The notes: generated from the letters alone by a model not told the origin. A stretch of DNA of 64,000 nucleotides from Citrifermentans bemidjiense Bem (GCF_000020725.1 NC_011146.1:1-64000); one strand, 5' to 3'. Positions 41,608 to 51,341 are shown, counted from the first letter of the stretch. Made by a program: numbers and translations.

Positions 41608-43419
41608 ATGCACTTTGGCGGGATCTACGAGGATGAGATAGTCGGCAAGATGTACGACCGGCGGCTGATGGGGCGCTTCTTCCCCTACTTGCTGCCGTAT
41701 CGCCGCCTCATCACGGCCGCGCTCGTTCTTCTCCCCTTCGTGGCGGCAGCCAAGCTGGTCCAGCCCTGGATACTCAAGCTGGCGATCGACGACCACATCA
41801 CCAAGGGAGTCATGGCCGGGCTCCCGTCATTGGCGGCGCTTTTCCTCGGCGTCATCCTCGCCGAGTCGCTTCTCATGTTCGCGCAGGTTTACCTCCTGCA
41901 GTACGTGGGTCAGAAGGTGATGTACGACATCCGGGTGCAGCTCTTCTCGCACATCCAACGCCTCTCCGCCCGCTTCTTCGACCGGACCCCGGTCGGGAGC
42001 CTCGTCTCCAGGCTCACCAGCGACATCGAGGTGCTGGGGGAGATGTTCGCGGCGGGCATCGTCACCGTGGTGGGGGACGTCCTGGTCCTGGCGGGGATCG
42101 TCGGCATCATGCTCTTCATGAACGTGAAGCTGTCGCTGGTCACCTTCTCGGTGCTCCCTTTCCTGATCTGGACGGCGTTCGCTTTCAGGAGGTGGATGCG
42201 CGCGGCGTTCAGGCAGGTGCGGGCCAGGCAGAGTAACTTAAGTGCTTTTCTGACTGAGAGCATCGGCGGCATGGCGGTGGTGCAGCTCTTCAACCGCGAG
42301 AGGGACGAGGCGCGCGAATTCCGCAGGCTGAACACGGCGTACATGGAGTCGAACCTCCCAGTCATCACCTGGGACGCGGCGCTCTACGCGGTGGTAGAGA
42401 CCCTCTCCTCGGTGGCCGTGGCGCTCATCATCTGGTACGGCGGAGGGGAGATCGTCAGGGGCACCCTTTCCTTCGGCGCCCTGGTCGCCTTCATCCAGTA
42501 CATCGAGCGCTTCTTCTCCCCGATCCGGGACCTTTCGGCCAAGTACTCGGTGATGCAGGGTGCGATGGCTTCCCTGGAGCGGATCTTCACGCTGCTGGAC
42601 AACCAGGCGCTGGAACCCGCCCTGCTCAACGGCGGGAGCGCCGGCGCCGGAAAAGAGAAAGGAACACCCTGCCAGACGGCGCCGGATGAGGCGGGGAGCA
42701 GCATCTGCTTCAACGACATCTGGTTCGCCTACAGCGACGACGCCTACGTGCTCAAGGGCTTTTCCCTGCAGATGAGGCGCGGCGAGAAGGTGGCGCTGGT
42801 CGGGGAGACCGGCGGCGGCAAGACCACAGTGACGCGCCTTCTCTCCCGGCTCTACGACGTGAACCGAGGCTCGATAACGGTCGACGGCGCCGATATACGG
42901 GACATCCCGCTGAAGACCCTGCGGAAGCGGATAGGGGTGGTGCTGCAGGATCCCTATCTCTTTTCCGGGACCATCGCTTACAACATCTCGTTGGGCGATC
43001 CGGAGGCGCAGAAGCGCGTGGAAAAGGCCGCGGCCGTGGTCGGCGCCGATCGTTTCATAAGGGAGCTTCCCAAGGGGTTCGAGGAGGAGGTGCGGGAGCG
43101 CGGGGTGAACTTCTCGGCCGGGGAGCGGCAGCTGATCTCCTTCGCCCGCGCGGTGGCCTTCGACCCCGACATCCTGGTTCTCGACGAGGCGACGGCGAGC
43201 GTGGATACGGCGAGCGAGCGCCTGATCCAGCGAGGGCTGGAGGGGCTGATGCATGGGAGGACTACGCTGGTAGTAGCGCACCGGCTCTCCACCATCCGCG
43301 ACGCCGACCGCATCGTGGTCATCCATCATGGCGAAAAGATGGAAGAAGGGACCCACGCGGAACTGATGGATGCCAAAGGGGTCTACTACCGGCTTTACCA
43401 GCTGCAGTTCAAGGATTGA
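41608..43419 (+). CDS. ABC exporter half-transporter B (MdlB/BmrD-like)
   Basis: The 603-residue partner has a six-helix membrane domain (about 25-320). A Gly/Ala-rich linker precedes the ATPase domain, which has Walker A VGETGGGKTTVTRLL, Walker B ILVLDEATASVD with the catalytic Glu, and an altered signature FSAGERQLISFARA. The altered signature and the upstream partner's Asp lie in the same ATP site of a heterodimer, leaving the other site intact. It follows gene A after one base. It probably exports lipids, drugs or peptides; the substrate is unknown. Confidence 0.93.
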   Translation: MHFGGIYEDEIVGKMYDRRLMGRFFPYLLPYRRLITAALVLLPFVAAAKLVQPWILKLAIDDHITKGVMAGLPSLAALFLGVILAESLLMFAQVYLLQYVGQKVMYDIRVQLFSHIQRLSARFFDRTPVGSLVSRLTSDIEVLGEMFAAGIVTVVGDVLVLAGIVGIMLFMNVKLSLVTFSVLPFLIWTAFAFRRWMRAAFRQVRARQSNLSAFLTESIGGMAVVQLFNRERDEAREFRRLNTAYMESNLPVITWDAALYAVVETLSSVAVALIIWYGGGEIVRGTLSFGALVAFIQYIERFFSPIRDLSAKYSVMQGAMASLERIFTLLDNQALEPALLNGGSAGAGKEKGTPCQTAPDEAGSSICFNDIWFAYSDDAYVLKGFSLQMRRGEKVALVGETGGGKTTVTRLLSRLYDVNRGSITVDGADIRDIPLKTLRKRIGVVLQDPYLFSGTIAYNISLGDPEAQKRVEKAAAVVGADRFIRELPKGFEEEVRERGVNFSAGERQLISFARAVAFDPDILVLDEATASVDTASERLIQRGLEGLMHGRTTLVVAHRLSTIRDADRIVVIHHGEKMEEGTHAELMDAKGVYYRLYQLQFKD

Positions 43420-43461
43420 GACTCCCTCCCCCAACCTTATTTTCTCTTGGAGCAACGAACG

Positions 43462-45372
43462 ATGAAGCATCTTATTCTCGGCACTGCCGGACACATAGAC
43501 CATGGCAAGACCTCCCTGGTGAAGGCGCTGACCGGTGTGGATACCGACCGGCTCAAGGAGGAAAAGGCCCGCGGCATCACCATCGAGCTCGGGTTCGCGC
43601 ACCTGGAGCTGCCGGGAGACCTGCGCTTTGGCATCGTCGACGTGCCGGGGCACGAGAGGTTCGTGCGCACCATGGTCGCCGGCGTGGGGGGGATGGACCT
43701 GGTGCTCCTGGTCATCGCCGCCGACGAGGGGATCATGCCCCAAACCCGCGAGCACCTCGAGATCTGCCAGCTCTTGGGGGTTAAGCGCGGCATCGTCGTC
43801 CTCAGCAAAAAGGACACGGTGGAGCCGGACTGGCTCGACCTGGTGACCGAGGAAGTGCGCGAGTATCTGGCCGAGAGCTTTCTGGCGGGCGCGCCCATCG
43901 TCGCAGTTTCTTCCCGGACCGGCGATGGCATCGAGGCGCTGAAGGCCGAGCTGACCCGGATGGCGGGAGAGATCGAGCAGAAGCGGGTCGATTCCCCCTT
44001 TCGGCTCCCGGTCGACCGCGTCTTCACCGTGACCGGCTTCGGTACCGTCGTCACCGGGACCCTTCTCTCCGGCGCGGTATCGGTCGGGGACGAGGTCGAG
44101 ATACTTCCTTCCGGCATCGCCTGCCGCGTGCGCGGCGTGCAGTCCTTCGGCTCCAAAGTCGAGAAGGGGGGAGCGGGGGAGAGGCTTGCGGTCAACCTGC
44201 AGGGGGTTGACCACACGGATGTTGAGCGCGGCGATGTCGTCGTCCCCAAGGGGCTCTACCAGCCGACCAGCGCCGTCGACGTTCGGCTCAACTACCTTGC
44301 CTCCGCGGGGAAGGAGCTGAAGCACCGCGCCACCGTCAGGCTCCATTCGGCGACCTACGAGGTGCCCGCCAAGATCATCCTCTTCGACCGGGGCGCGCTG
44401 CAGCCCGGCGAGAGCGCCTACGTGCAGTTGCGCCTCTCCAGGCCGGTGCTGTTGCTGCCGGGCGACCCGTTCGTGCTCCGCACTTATTCGCCCCAGGCGA
44501 CCCTCGGGGGGGGCACGGTGCTCGACCCTGCCCCGCCGAGAAGGCGCAGGCGCTCCGTCGAGGCGCTGGAACTCTTGGCTGCGGCGGAATCCGGGGCCGA
44601 CCAGGAGAGGATTCGCCTCTTGGTGGAGTCGTCGCTTCTCTCAGGGATTTCGGTGCAGGAGATGGTGAACCGCTCCGGCATGTCCGCAAAGCGGATCGAG
44701 GCCGCCTTGGCGCCCCTTCTCTCCAGCGGCGCGGCGATTCAGGTGGTGAAGGAGCCTCGCATCTTCCTGGGCAAGGACGCTTTCGCCCAATTGAAGCAGA
44801 AGCTGTCCGGCGAACTGCACGACTACCTGGAAGAGAACCCGATGCAAGAGGGGATTGGGAAGGAAGAGCTCAAATCCCGGATACCGAAGCGGAGCGACCC
44901 ACGTTTCTTCGGCCCGCTTTTGGCCAGCATGGAGAAGGACGGACAGGCCCTTTCCGACCGCGATCTGGTCAAGCTCCCCGGGCGCAAGGCAGGCGTGACC
45001 CAGGACCAGGCGAGCGTCCAGGCGGCGCTGGAGGAGGCGCTGAAAAAGGGATGGTGCGAGCCTCCCACCCTGAAGGAGCTCTGCGACATGCTGGGCTGCA
45101 GCGAGAAGCAGGTGTTAGATCATGCGAACCTGCTCACCCGCGAAGGGAGGGTGGCGAAGATCAAGGGGGACATCTTCTATGCCCCAGGGGCCGTGGCCGA
45201 GTTGCGCGAGAAGCTCGTGGCGCGGTTGAAGGAAAAAGGCGAGATCACTCCCCCGGAATTCCGCGAGGTCACGGGCCTCAGCCGTAAGTTCATGATTCCG
45301 CTTCTGGAATACTTCGACAGCGAGAAGCTCACCATCAGGATGGGGGATAAGAGGATATTGCGGAAGGGATGA
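43462..45372 (+). CDS. selB: Selenocysteine-specific elongation factor SelB
   Basis: SelB is a GTPase that brings Sec-tRNA to UGA codons by binding a SECIS hairpin. The 636-residue protein has the G1 motif [19 protein letters not shown] and G3 [17 protein letters not shown]-Tu-like beta barrels follow (about 175-340), then about 290 C-terminal residues of winged-helix domains for RNA binding, ending in [13 protein letters not shown] 43462 is preceded by GGAG at nine bases; the frame opens slightly earlier. No selA, selC or selD is seen in the window. Confidence 0.95.
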   Translation: MKHLILGTAGHIDHGKTSLVKALTGVDTDRLKEEKARGITIELGFAHLELPGDLRFGIVDVPGHERFVRTMVAGVGGMDLVLLVIAADEGIMPQTREHLEICQLLGVKRGIVVLSKKDTVEPDWLDLVTEEVREYLAESFLAGAPIVAVSSRTGDGIEALKAELTRMAGEIEQKRVDSPFRLPVDRVFTVTGFGTVVTGTLLSGAVSVGDEVEILPSGIACRVRGVQSFGSKVEKGGAGERLAVNLQGVDHTDVERGDVVVPKGLYQPTSAVDVRLNYLASAGKELKHRATVRLHSATYEVPAKIILFDRGALQPGESAYVQLRLSRPVLLLPGDPFVLRTYSPQATLGGGTVLDPAPPRRRRRSVEALELLAAAESGADQERIRLLVESSLLSGISVQEMVNRSGMSAKRIEAALAPLLSSGAAIQVVKEPRIFLGKDAFAQLKQKLSGELHDYLEENPMQEGIGKEELKSRIPKRSDPRFFGPLLASMEKDGQALSDRDLVKLPGRKAGVTQDQASVQAALEEALKKGWCEPPTLKELCDMLGCSEKQVLDHANLLTREGRVAKIKGDIFYAPGAVAELREKLVARLKEKGEITPPEFREVTGLSRKFMIPLLEYFDSEKLTIRMGDKRILRKG

Positions 45373-45377
45373 AAAGC

Positions 45378-45498
45378 AAAACCGTTAACAAGGAGCAAAT
45401 CTGAGGAAATCTGAGCAAGGCGGGAGAGAACCACTACCTGGAGGTTCTCTCCTCGCTTTTCTCAGAAGTCCTCAGACGTTCTCCTTGTTAATGGTTTT
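45378..45498. repeat. Large palindromic element, copy A
   Basis: The left half runs AAAACCGTTAACAAGGAG then repeats of AATCTGAGG, and ends in GGGAGAGAACC. The right half mirrors it (GGTTCTCTCC, CTCAGA units, CTCCTTGTTAATGGTTTT). It can fold into a hairpin of about 55 bp. It stands between convergent selB and the TraB-like gene, where it may act as a two-way terminator. Copy B is at 48320-48442. Confidence 0.85.
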
Positions 45499-45504
45499 AA
45501 GGTT

Positions 45505-47454
45505 TTACCAGATATAGTCCTTGGCGATGTCCCGCTTGTCCTTGCCGTAGAGGATGTGAAACGCCCGGAGCCTTTTGAGCGCCACCGGCGAGAGGCTCCC
45601 CAGCGGCAGATAGATGATCCTCTTCCCCAGACGCGCCGCCTGCTGCTTCAGATAGCTCCTCGGCGGCTTCGCCGCAGCATATACCACGTCCTTCTCCAAC
45701 GAATAATCCAGCGCCGCCATCAACAGCACTTCACCCTTCCCCAAGGCGCCGCGGTAATCCGGGTCCTGCCAGACGTCGTGCATCCGGCGCGGCGGGTAGC
45801 TTAACAGGAACCCGCCGTACTCGCAGCGGGAAATGCCGGGACCGACGATATTATCCGTGGGAGGAGTGGCATAAAAAGCCATGTCCGATTCCTGTTCGTG
45901 CTCGCCGAGCCAGGTCATGCAGTACGGATACCCTGCGTCCTCCCGGTCCTCGTCGAAGACCACCACCACGCACCCTACCCCGCTCTTTAACCGCTTGTTC
46001 TCCTTTACGTAGATCTTCCCTTCGTGCAGGTTCCTGATGGTCTCGCGCATGTCGATCCCGTCCAGAAGGGACGCCGAGAAAGGTTCGGTCCGGCTCGCCT
46101 CCTCGCTCAGCTGCCGCGCCCCGATCCGCTTCAGGTTCCTTCCGTATTCCTCGATGCTCAAGTCCTCGGGGGGATAGGAGCAGATGTACGGGTCGTCGAA
46201 CCCCTCCAGCCAGTCGCCGGGGCGCTTTTCCTTGCGCCGGTTCGTCATCTTGATGCCGGAGCGCCCCTTGCCGCGTACCTGTTCCCGGGGGCGAAAGCGT
46301 ATCCTGCGGGTCCCCGCCGAAAGCTCGGCCGCGGAAAGCCTCAGGGTTGGGATATCGCTTTGTTCGCGCTGCCAGGGGTAGTGCGCGGCCAGCCGGAAGA
46401 AGGCGTAGGCGAAGTTGTCGTCGAGGCACCCCCGGGCGGCGGCGAGCATCTGGTACAGGTCGGGAAGGAGCATCTGCGACAGGAGTGCGTAGTTCCTGGC
46501 GAAACGGAAGAAGGCCCGCTTCTGCCAGTAGTGGACCTTGTCCCCGGTCTCCTGGCGGTAGTGGCGCGCCGCCTCCAGGAAGAGCCGCAGCATGATCTTC
46601 TGGCGGTCCGGCATCTCCCCTTCGTCCCCTATGCGGTGGGCGCTGCGCTGGATCGACTCCAAGAGCGCCTGCTCCTCGGGGATCGACTGCTTCCCTCCCA
46701 GGATCAGCTCGAAGGCGTTGAAGCTTTTACGCAAGGAGGCCGCCTGCGCGGGTTCGGGGGGGAGCGGCGATCGCCTGGTTTCGTAGAGGGAGGAAAGAAA
46801 GGGATATTCGGCCAGGACCTCGTGGCAGCATTCCGGGTGCAGGTTGAAGATGGCGATCCCTTCGCGGTGGGTGCGGGTAAGAGGCTGCGCCAGAGGCCGC
46901 CCGAAGTTTTCCCGGATCCGCACCAGGTGCGACATGCCGCAGATGAAAAGAACCCTTTGGTGCTGCGCCGAGAGCTGCTGCAGCCTGTGGGCCATGCCGA
47001 GCTCGCGGCGCAGGTCCTCCTCGCAAGGCTCCAGGTCGCGGTACAGCTTTTCCACCTCCCGGTAGAACGGTTCCAGCCCGATGCGCTGCACCGCGTAGGA
47101 GTCGGGAAGCTGCTCGTCGTGGGACGGGTAGCTGTCCAGGTCGATGTCGACCAGGTGCAGCGGGATGCGGTGCTTGAGCGCGAGCCGCGCCCCCTCGATG
47201 AGAGGGTCGGCGGGTTCGACGAGGAGAAAGGCGGATTGGCCGGCGACGTGGTAGGCGAGGACGGAAATCTCGGGGAGGCGCGCGACGGCGCGCAGGAACT
47301 GCGGTTCCAGGGTCCTGGGGAGCTCGATGGCGATGCAGTCCGGTTTCAGAACCTCATACGCCTCCCGCACCAGGTGGGCGAACTCCATCCGGTAGTGCAG
47401 GATGGGGAGGGCGTGGACGTTGCCGAAATTTTCGAGATGCAAGCGTTCGGGCAT
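45505..47454 (-). CDS. Unknown 649-residue protein, TraB/ChaN-like N-terminus
   Basis: I do not recognise a named family for the whole protein. Residues 1-200 resemble the TraB/ChaN/EreA clan: NVHALPILHYRMEF, then LKPDCIAIELPRTL, and RVLFICGMSHLVRIRENF near 170. These mark a fold with His/Glu metal-binding candidates. The middle (about 230-400) is helical. The last 220 residues form a separate domain with VVVVFDEDRED and conserved-looking aromatic turns. There is no signal peptide or membrane segment. It follows a MoxR-like ATPase by 29 bases on the same strand, so they likely work together. No strong ribosome site precedes ATG 47454, which hints at coupling. Confidence 0.75.
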   Translation of the reverse strand: MPERLHLENFGNVHALPILHYRMEFAHLVREAYEVLKPDCIAIELPRTLEPQFLRAVARLPEISVLAYHVAGQSAFLLVEPADPLIEGARLALKHRIPLHLVDIDLDSYPSHDEQLPDSYAVQRIGLEPFYREVEKLYRDLEPCEEDLRRELGMAHRLQQLSAQHQRVLFICGMSHLVRIRENFGRPLAQPLTRTHREGIAIFNLHPECCHEVLAEYPFLSSLYETRRSPLPPEPAQAASLRKSFNAFELILGGKQSIPEEQALLESIQRSAHRIGDEGEMPDRQKIMLRLFLEAARHYRQETGDKVHYWQKRAFFRFARNYALLSQMLLPDLYQMLAAARGCLDDNFAYAFFRLAAHYPWQREQSDIPTLRLSAAELSAGTRRIRFRPREQVRGKGRSGIKMTNRRKEKRPGDWLEGFDDPYICSYPPEDLSIEEYGRNLKRIGARQLSEEASRTEPFSASLLDGIDMRETIRNLHEGKIYVKENKRLKSGVGCVVVVFDEDREDAGYPYCMTWLGEHEQESDMAFYATPPTDNIVGPGISRCEYGGFLLSYPPRRMHDVWQDPDYRGALGKGEVLLMAALDYSLEKDVVYAAAKPPRSYLKQQAARLGKRIIYLPLGSLSPVALKRLRAFHILYGKDKRDIAKDYIW

Positions 47455-47483
47455 AGGAATAGTTGGTGGTAAAACTCCAGAAG

Positions 47484-48302
47484 TTACTTGAGGTAGCGGA
47501 GTGCCTCTTCGCCGAGGATCCTCTCCACCGCAAGCGGCAGCAACTCACGCGGATCCTTTTCCGTGGCTGCCATCATCTTCAGCGCGTAGCGCGCGATGTT
47601 GATGCCGTCCCGCACCGAATAGGGCTCGTCGGAGGCGTGCCCGCGCTGCAGGAACTGCACGACGTAATTGAGGATGGAGCTTCCGGCGAAAGGGAGGTTT
47701 TCCTTCAGGATGGCCAGCTCCTCGTCCGCCTCGGGAAAATCGATGAAGAGCTGCGGCTGCAGCCTGGAATGGATGTACTCAGGGACTTCGAAGGTGGAGG
47801 AGTCCTCGTTCATCGTCACCACGATCCTAAAGTCCGGATGGGCGGTGATGCGCAAGCCGGTGATGATCGATTCGACGTAGCGGCGGTCGTCCAGAAGCGG
47901 CGCGAGGGAAGCCCACGCCTTCTCGCTCATGCGGTTCCCCTCGTCGAGGATGAGCACGCCGCCGCTGATCATGGCGGAGACTAGGGAAGAAGCCGCGTAC
48001 TGGATGGACCCTTCCGGTCCGATCACCGGCGTCACGATCAGGTCCTCGGGGCGCGTGTCCATGGTGGCCTGGAAGAGGTAGACCTTGCGTTCCAGTCGTT
48101 TTGCGGCGGCATAGGCGAGGGTGGTTTTCCCCACGCCGGGCTTGCCGATCAGGCGGGGGTTGAAAGGGATGTCCCGTTCGTCGATCACCATCCACGCGGC
48201 CAGGAGTTGTTTTAAAAGTTCCTCGTCCCCCACCCAGCGCAGCGGCAGCTCGATGGGGTTGGCAAGGGTGAGGTTGATGCCGTCCAAAGTGATGCGTTCC
48301 AT
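47484..48302 (-). CDS. MoxR-family AAA+ ATPase
   Basis: The 272-residue ATPase has Walker A GKPGVGKTTLAYAAAKRL near residue 43, Walker B GGVLILDEGNRMSEKAW, a sensor-1 Asn in VVTMNEDSSTFEVPE and an Arg-finger region YIHSRLQPQLFI. MoxR/CbbQ-type ATPases act as chaperones that activate or assemble partner proteins, usually encoded next to them with a VWA-domain partner. Here the neighbour is the 649-residue TraB-like protein instead. ATG 48302 has GGAG six bases upstream; the longer frame to 48377 reads from the palindromic repeat and is rejected. Confidence 0.88.
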   Translation of the reverse strand: MERITLDGINLTLANPIELPLRWVGDEELLKQLLAAWMVIDERDIPFNPRLIGKPGVGKTTLAYAAAKRLERKVYLFQATMDTRPEDLIVTPVIGPEGSIQYAASSLVSAMISGGVLILDEGNRMSEKAWASLAPLLDDRRYVESIITGLRITAHPDFRIVVTMNEDSSTFEVPEYIHSRLQPQLFIDFPEADEELAILKENLPFAGSSILNYVVQFLQRGHASDEPYSVRDGINIARYALKMMAATEKDPRELLPLAVERILGEEALRYLK

Positions 48303-48319
48303 GTAAGGCTCCAAAAACG

Positions 48320-48442
48320 AAAACCGTTGGCAAGGAGGCAATCTGAGGAAATCTGAGCAAAGGCGGGAGAAACCCAAACCTCTAAGGGTTCTCTCCTTGG
48401 TTTTTCTCAGATGTCCTCAGATGTTCTCCTTGCCAATGGTTT
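48320..48442. repeat. Large palindromic element, copy B
   Basis: This is nearly the same palindrome as 45378-45498. Its outer stem reads CCGTTGGCAAGGAG against CTCCTTGCCAATGG, where copy A has CCGTTAACAAGGAG against CTCCTTGTTAATGG. Both sides of the stem changed together, so pairing is kept. It lies between the small CxxC gene and the MoxR gene, all on the minus strand. Confidence 0.85.
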
Positions 48443-48449
48443 CAGGGTT

Positions 48450-48629
48450 TCAGGTGTTCACGTCGTGACCGTACATCATGACCAGCCGGGCGCGGTTCTC
48501 GCGGCAGCTGCGGCACAACTCGCCGGCATCCTTAAAAAGCTCTTCCGCCAGCCATTCCCCCGCTTCGCCGTACAGCGTGTCTGGCTCGTTCTCATCGTAC
48601 TCTTTCTTGCAGATGCTGCAGGTTTTCAT
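48450..48629 (-). CDS. Small CxxC protein coupled to hemH
   Basis: The 59-residue protein has CSICKKEYDENEPDTLY near the start and CRSCRENRARL later, a likely zinc ribbon or rubredoxin-like metal site with four Cys. Its ATG shares one base with the hemH stop (TGATG), so translation is coupled to ferrochelatase. No function is known to me. The context suggests a link to haem or iron, but this is inference. It ends just before palindromic copy B. Confidence 0.72.
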   Translation of the reverse strand: MKTCSICKKEYDENEPDTLYGEAGEWLAEELFKDAGELCRSCRENRARLVMMYGHDVNT

Positions 48630-49582
48630 CACTTCGCCGCCGTTTTCACCAGGTCCGCCAGGCACTCCAGGAAGAGCGGCGAGGAGTTAAGCGACTCGCT
48701 CCGCACGAAACGCTCGATGCCGAGCGCCTTCGCTTCCTCGCCGTACTGGATGTCGATCTCGTACAGGGTCTCGATGTGGTCGGAAACAAATGAAAGCGGG
48801 ACCATCAGGAGGTTCTTTTTCCCGGCCTTGGCCATCTGCTCGATGGTCGCCTCGGTGGAAGGCTCCAGCCACTTGACCCGGCTCGCCTTGGACTGGAAGC
48901 AGAGGGTGTGGCTCCCCTCCCCCACCTGCTCCATGACCAGGCGCACCGTCTCCTGGATGTGGTCCAGGTACGGATCCCCTTCTTCGATGAAGGACTGGGG
49001 GAGCGAGTGGGCGGAGAATACGATCTCCACGTCCTTGCGGTCGGGGAACGAGGCCAGCCCCTGCACCACCTTCTCCGACAAGGCCTTGATGTAGAGCGGA
49101 TGGTTGTAGAAGCGGTCGATGTAGCTGATCTCGAACTTCGCCCCCGACTCCTTCAGCACGCGCTTAAGCTCGTTGAGGCTCGATCCGGTAGTCGCCTTAG
49201 AGTAGTGCGGGTAGAGCGACAGCGCGATCACTCGCTCAATTCCTGCGCGCTTGATCGCCGCCAGCGCGTCGATGGTTGAGGGGCGGGAATAGCGCATGGC
49301 CACGAAGGAGCGGAAATCCTCCCCCAATAGCTGCTGCAGCCCCTCTCCCTGTGCCTCGGTCAGTTCGCGGATCGGGGACTTGCCGCCGATCTGCCGGTAA
49401 TACTCCTCCACCTTGGGCGCGCGCTTATTGACGATGCGCCGGGCGATGAACGGCTGCAGGAAAGCGGGCCCGATTTTGATGATGTCCCGGTCCGTGAACA
49501 GATTCATAAGGAAGGGGTGCACGGCGTCCAGGGAGTCAGGGCCTCCCATCTGGAGCAGAAGGAGTGCTGTTTTTGATGACAT
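48629..49582 (-). CDS. hemH: Ferrochelatase
   Basis: HemH inserts Fe2+ into protoporphyrin IX (or, in some bacteria, coproporphyrin III). The 317-residue length is typical. Family motifs are [22 protein letters not shown] at the start, the SPI segment [26 protein letters not shown], and the catalytic His in [18 protein letters not shown] with Glu/Asp partners near [14 protein letters not shown]. It is followed by a translationally coupled small CxxC gene. Confidence 0.96.
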   Translation of the reverse strand: MSSKTALLLLQMGGPDSLDAVHPFLMNLFTDRDIIKIGPAFLQPFIARRIVNKRAPKVEEYYRQIGGKSPIRELTEAQGEGLQQLLGEDFRSFVAMRYSRPSTIDALAAIKRAGIERVIALSLYPHYSKATTGSSLNELKRVLKESGAKFEISYIDRFYNHPLYIKALSEKVVQGLASFPDRKDVEIVFSAHSLPQSFIEEGDPYLDHIQETVRLVMEQVGEGSHTLCFQSKASRVKWLEPSTEATIEQMAKAGKKNLLMVPLSFVSDHIETLYEIDIQYGEEAKALGIERFVRSESLNSSPLFLECLADLVKTAAK

Positions 49583-49601
49583 AGCGACCTCGGCAGTTGG
49601 G

Positions 49602-49779
49602 AAAAGGGGACAGGCTACTTTTTAAAAAAATAAAGTAGCCTGTCCCCCTTTTAATAGCAGAAAAAGACGATTAGGAGAACTCCTTAAATTCATTGGGGTG
49701 GCTGGAGGAATACCGGCAGGAAACAAAAAAAGGGGACAGGCTACTTTTTCGAAAAATAAAGTAGCCTGTCCCCCTTTTT
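49602..49779. repeat. GGGGACAGGCTAC hairpins, copies 2 and 3
   Basis: Two hairpins of the family at 26101 stand in tandem, at 49602-49652 and 49724-49779, about 70 bases apart. Each has AAAAGGGGACAGGCTAC against GTAGCCTGTCCCCCTTTT with A/T-rich tips. They fill the gap between hemH and the chemoreceptor gene. Confidence 0.85.
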
Positions 49780-49793
49780 GCTTAGCCGCCGGA

Positions 49794-51341
49794 TTAGCGG
49801 ACTCCGGCCTTGGTCAGGTGGGAGGTGTAGCGGACGTCGGTCCCCTTTATGTGCTTGACCAGCCAGTTCTGCAGGAATTCGATGACGTCGTGGGTAAGGA
49901 GGGTCTCGCCGGCGTTGAATTTCTGCTGCAGCGCCACAACCTGCTGCACCAGGTCCCGGTGCGCCCTGACGTGGGCCTCTTCCTCGGGATAGCCGCTCTT
50001 GCGGAAGGCCTCTTCCTCGGCGGCGAAGTGGCTGCCGGTGTATTCGATCAGGCGGTTCAAGACCGAGCCGATCGCTTCCTTGCTCCGCTTGTGCTGCATG
50101 GCCTGGTTCAGTTCGTTCACCATGGCGAAGAGCTTCTTGTGCTGATCGTCGAACGTGCCGATGTTGGTGGCGAAACTCTGGTCCCAGACCATGGCGTCGG
50201 AGAGCTGGAAGTGCGACACCAATTGGTGCAGTTCGTCCACCTGCTGGACCAGCTTGCCGGTGGCGGCCCTGGTGTCGCGGGCGCTTTCCACGTTGCTGTT
50301 GACCACGCTGGTAATCATCTGGATGTTGCTGGTGATCTCGTGGGTGGTAGCCGTCTGCTCCTCCGCCGCGGTGGCGATCTGGGAGAGCTGCATGGTCAGG
50401 TCGTTGATCATCTTGAGGATGCCGTTCAGCGCCTCGCCGGAGCGGCAGGTTTCGGCGGTTCCCTGGTTCACCTGCTCGACCCCTTCTCCCATGGAGCCGA
50501 CGGCGGCTCTGGTCTCGGTCTGGATCGACTTGATCATGGCGTCGATCTCCTTGGTGGCGCGGGTGGTCCGCTCCGCCAGGGCGCGCACTTCGTCGGCGAC
50601 GACGGCGAAGCCGCGGCCGGTCTCGCCGGCGCGGGCGGCCTCGATGGCCGCGTTCAGGGCCAAAAGGTTCGTCTGGTCGGCGATGTCCTCGATGGTCCCG
50701 GCTATGGCGCCGATCTGGTCGGAACGCTCGCCCAACCCTGCGACGGAACTGGAGGTGGCCATGACGCGCTGGGCGATGTTCTCCATGAGCCTTGCGCTGT
50801 TGCTGACGATCTCGGCGCCGGAGGTGGTCTCCTCGGTGGCCCTGTGGGCGTTCTCGGCGGCGTAGAGGCAGTTGCGCGCAATGTCGCCGGAGGTGGCGGA
50901 CATTTCTTCACTGGCGGTAGCTATGGTGGAGGCCTGCAGCGCGACGTCCTCGGCCGCGGCAGCCATGGCGTCGTTCGTCGCGCTCACCAGGGCGACGGAA
51001 TCGCGTACCAGATCGGTGACGGTGAAGAACTGGTGCATGGTCTTGTTCCAGTCGCCCATCATGGTGTTGAATGCGGACCCTATGCGTCCTATCTCGCCGT
51101 TGCCGGCGGCGGTCACCCGGTAGGAAAGGTTGCCCGCCGCGGCGCTTTCCAGCGCGATGGCCATTTCCTCCAGCGCCTTGGTTTCCCCACGTGACGACAG
51201 GCCGCAGGCTACGGCGCATAGGAGGATTATCACGGCGCCGACGGCGAACAGACCAACCCCGCTGCCGAAGGCAACGGCAGCGCCAATCGTGGCTGCGACA
51301 GCAATGAAGTTGATCGTTAAGACGCGAGAGAATAAGGACAT
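49794..51341 (-). CDS. Methyl-accepting chemotaxis protein with C-terminal hemerythrin
   Basis: The 515-residue protein has two N-terminal membrane segments with only a very short loop between them, so no periplasmic sensor. A chemoreceptor signalling domain follows, with hairpin tip [23 protein letters not shown]. The last 130 residues are a bacteriohemerythrin with the diiron ligands in [30 protein letters not shown] and HIKGTDVRY. It would sense oxygen (or NO) in the cytoplasm and signal to CheA. ATG 51341 has AGGAG upstream. Confidence 0.93.
   Translation of the reverse strand: MSLFSRVLTINFIAVAATIGAAVAFGSGVGLFAVGAVIILLCAVACGLSSRGETKALEEMAIALESAAAGNLSYRVTAAGNGEIGRIGSAFNTMMGDWNKTMHQFFTVTDLVRDSVALVSATNDAMAAAAEDVALQASTIATASEEMSATSGDIARNCLYAAENAHRATEETTSGAEIVSNSARLMENIAQRVMATSSSVAGLGERSDQIGAIAGTIEDIADQTNLLALNAAIEAARAGETGRGFAVVADEVRALAERTTRATKEIDAMIKSIQTETRAAVGSMGEGVEQVNQGTAETCRSGEALNGILKMINDLTMQLSQIATAAEEQTATTHEITSNIQMITSVVNSNVESARDTRAATGKLVQQVDELHQLVSHFQLSDAMVWDQSFATNIGTFDDQHKKLFAMVNELNQAMQHKRSKEAIGSVLNRLIEYTGSHFAAEEEAFRKSGYPEEEAHVRAHRDLVQQVVALQQKFNAGETLLTHDVIEFLQNWLVKHIKGTDVRYTSHLTKAGVR

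Noticed and set aside
48303-48377. Longer MoxR start at 48377
   Set aside because: The added 25 residues would be coded by the palindromic repeat; GGAG marks ATG 48302.
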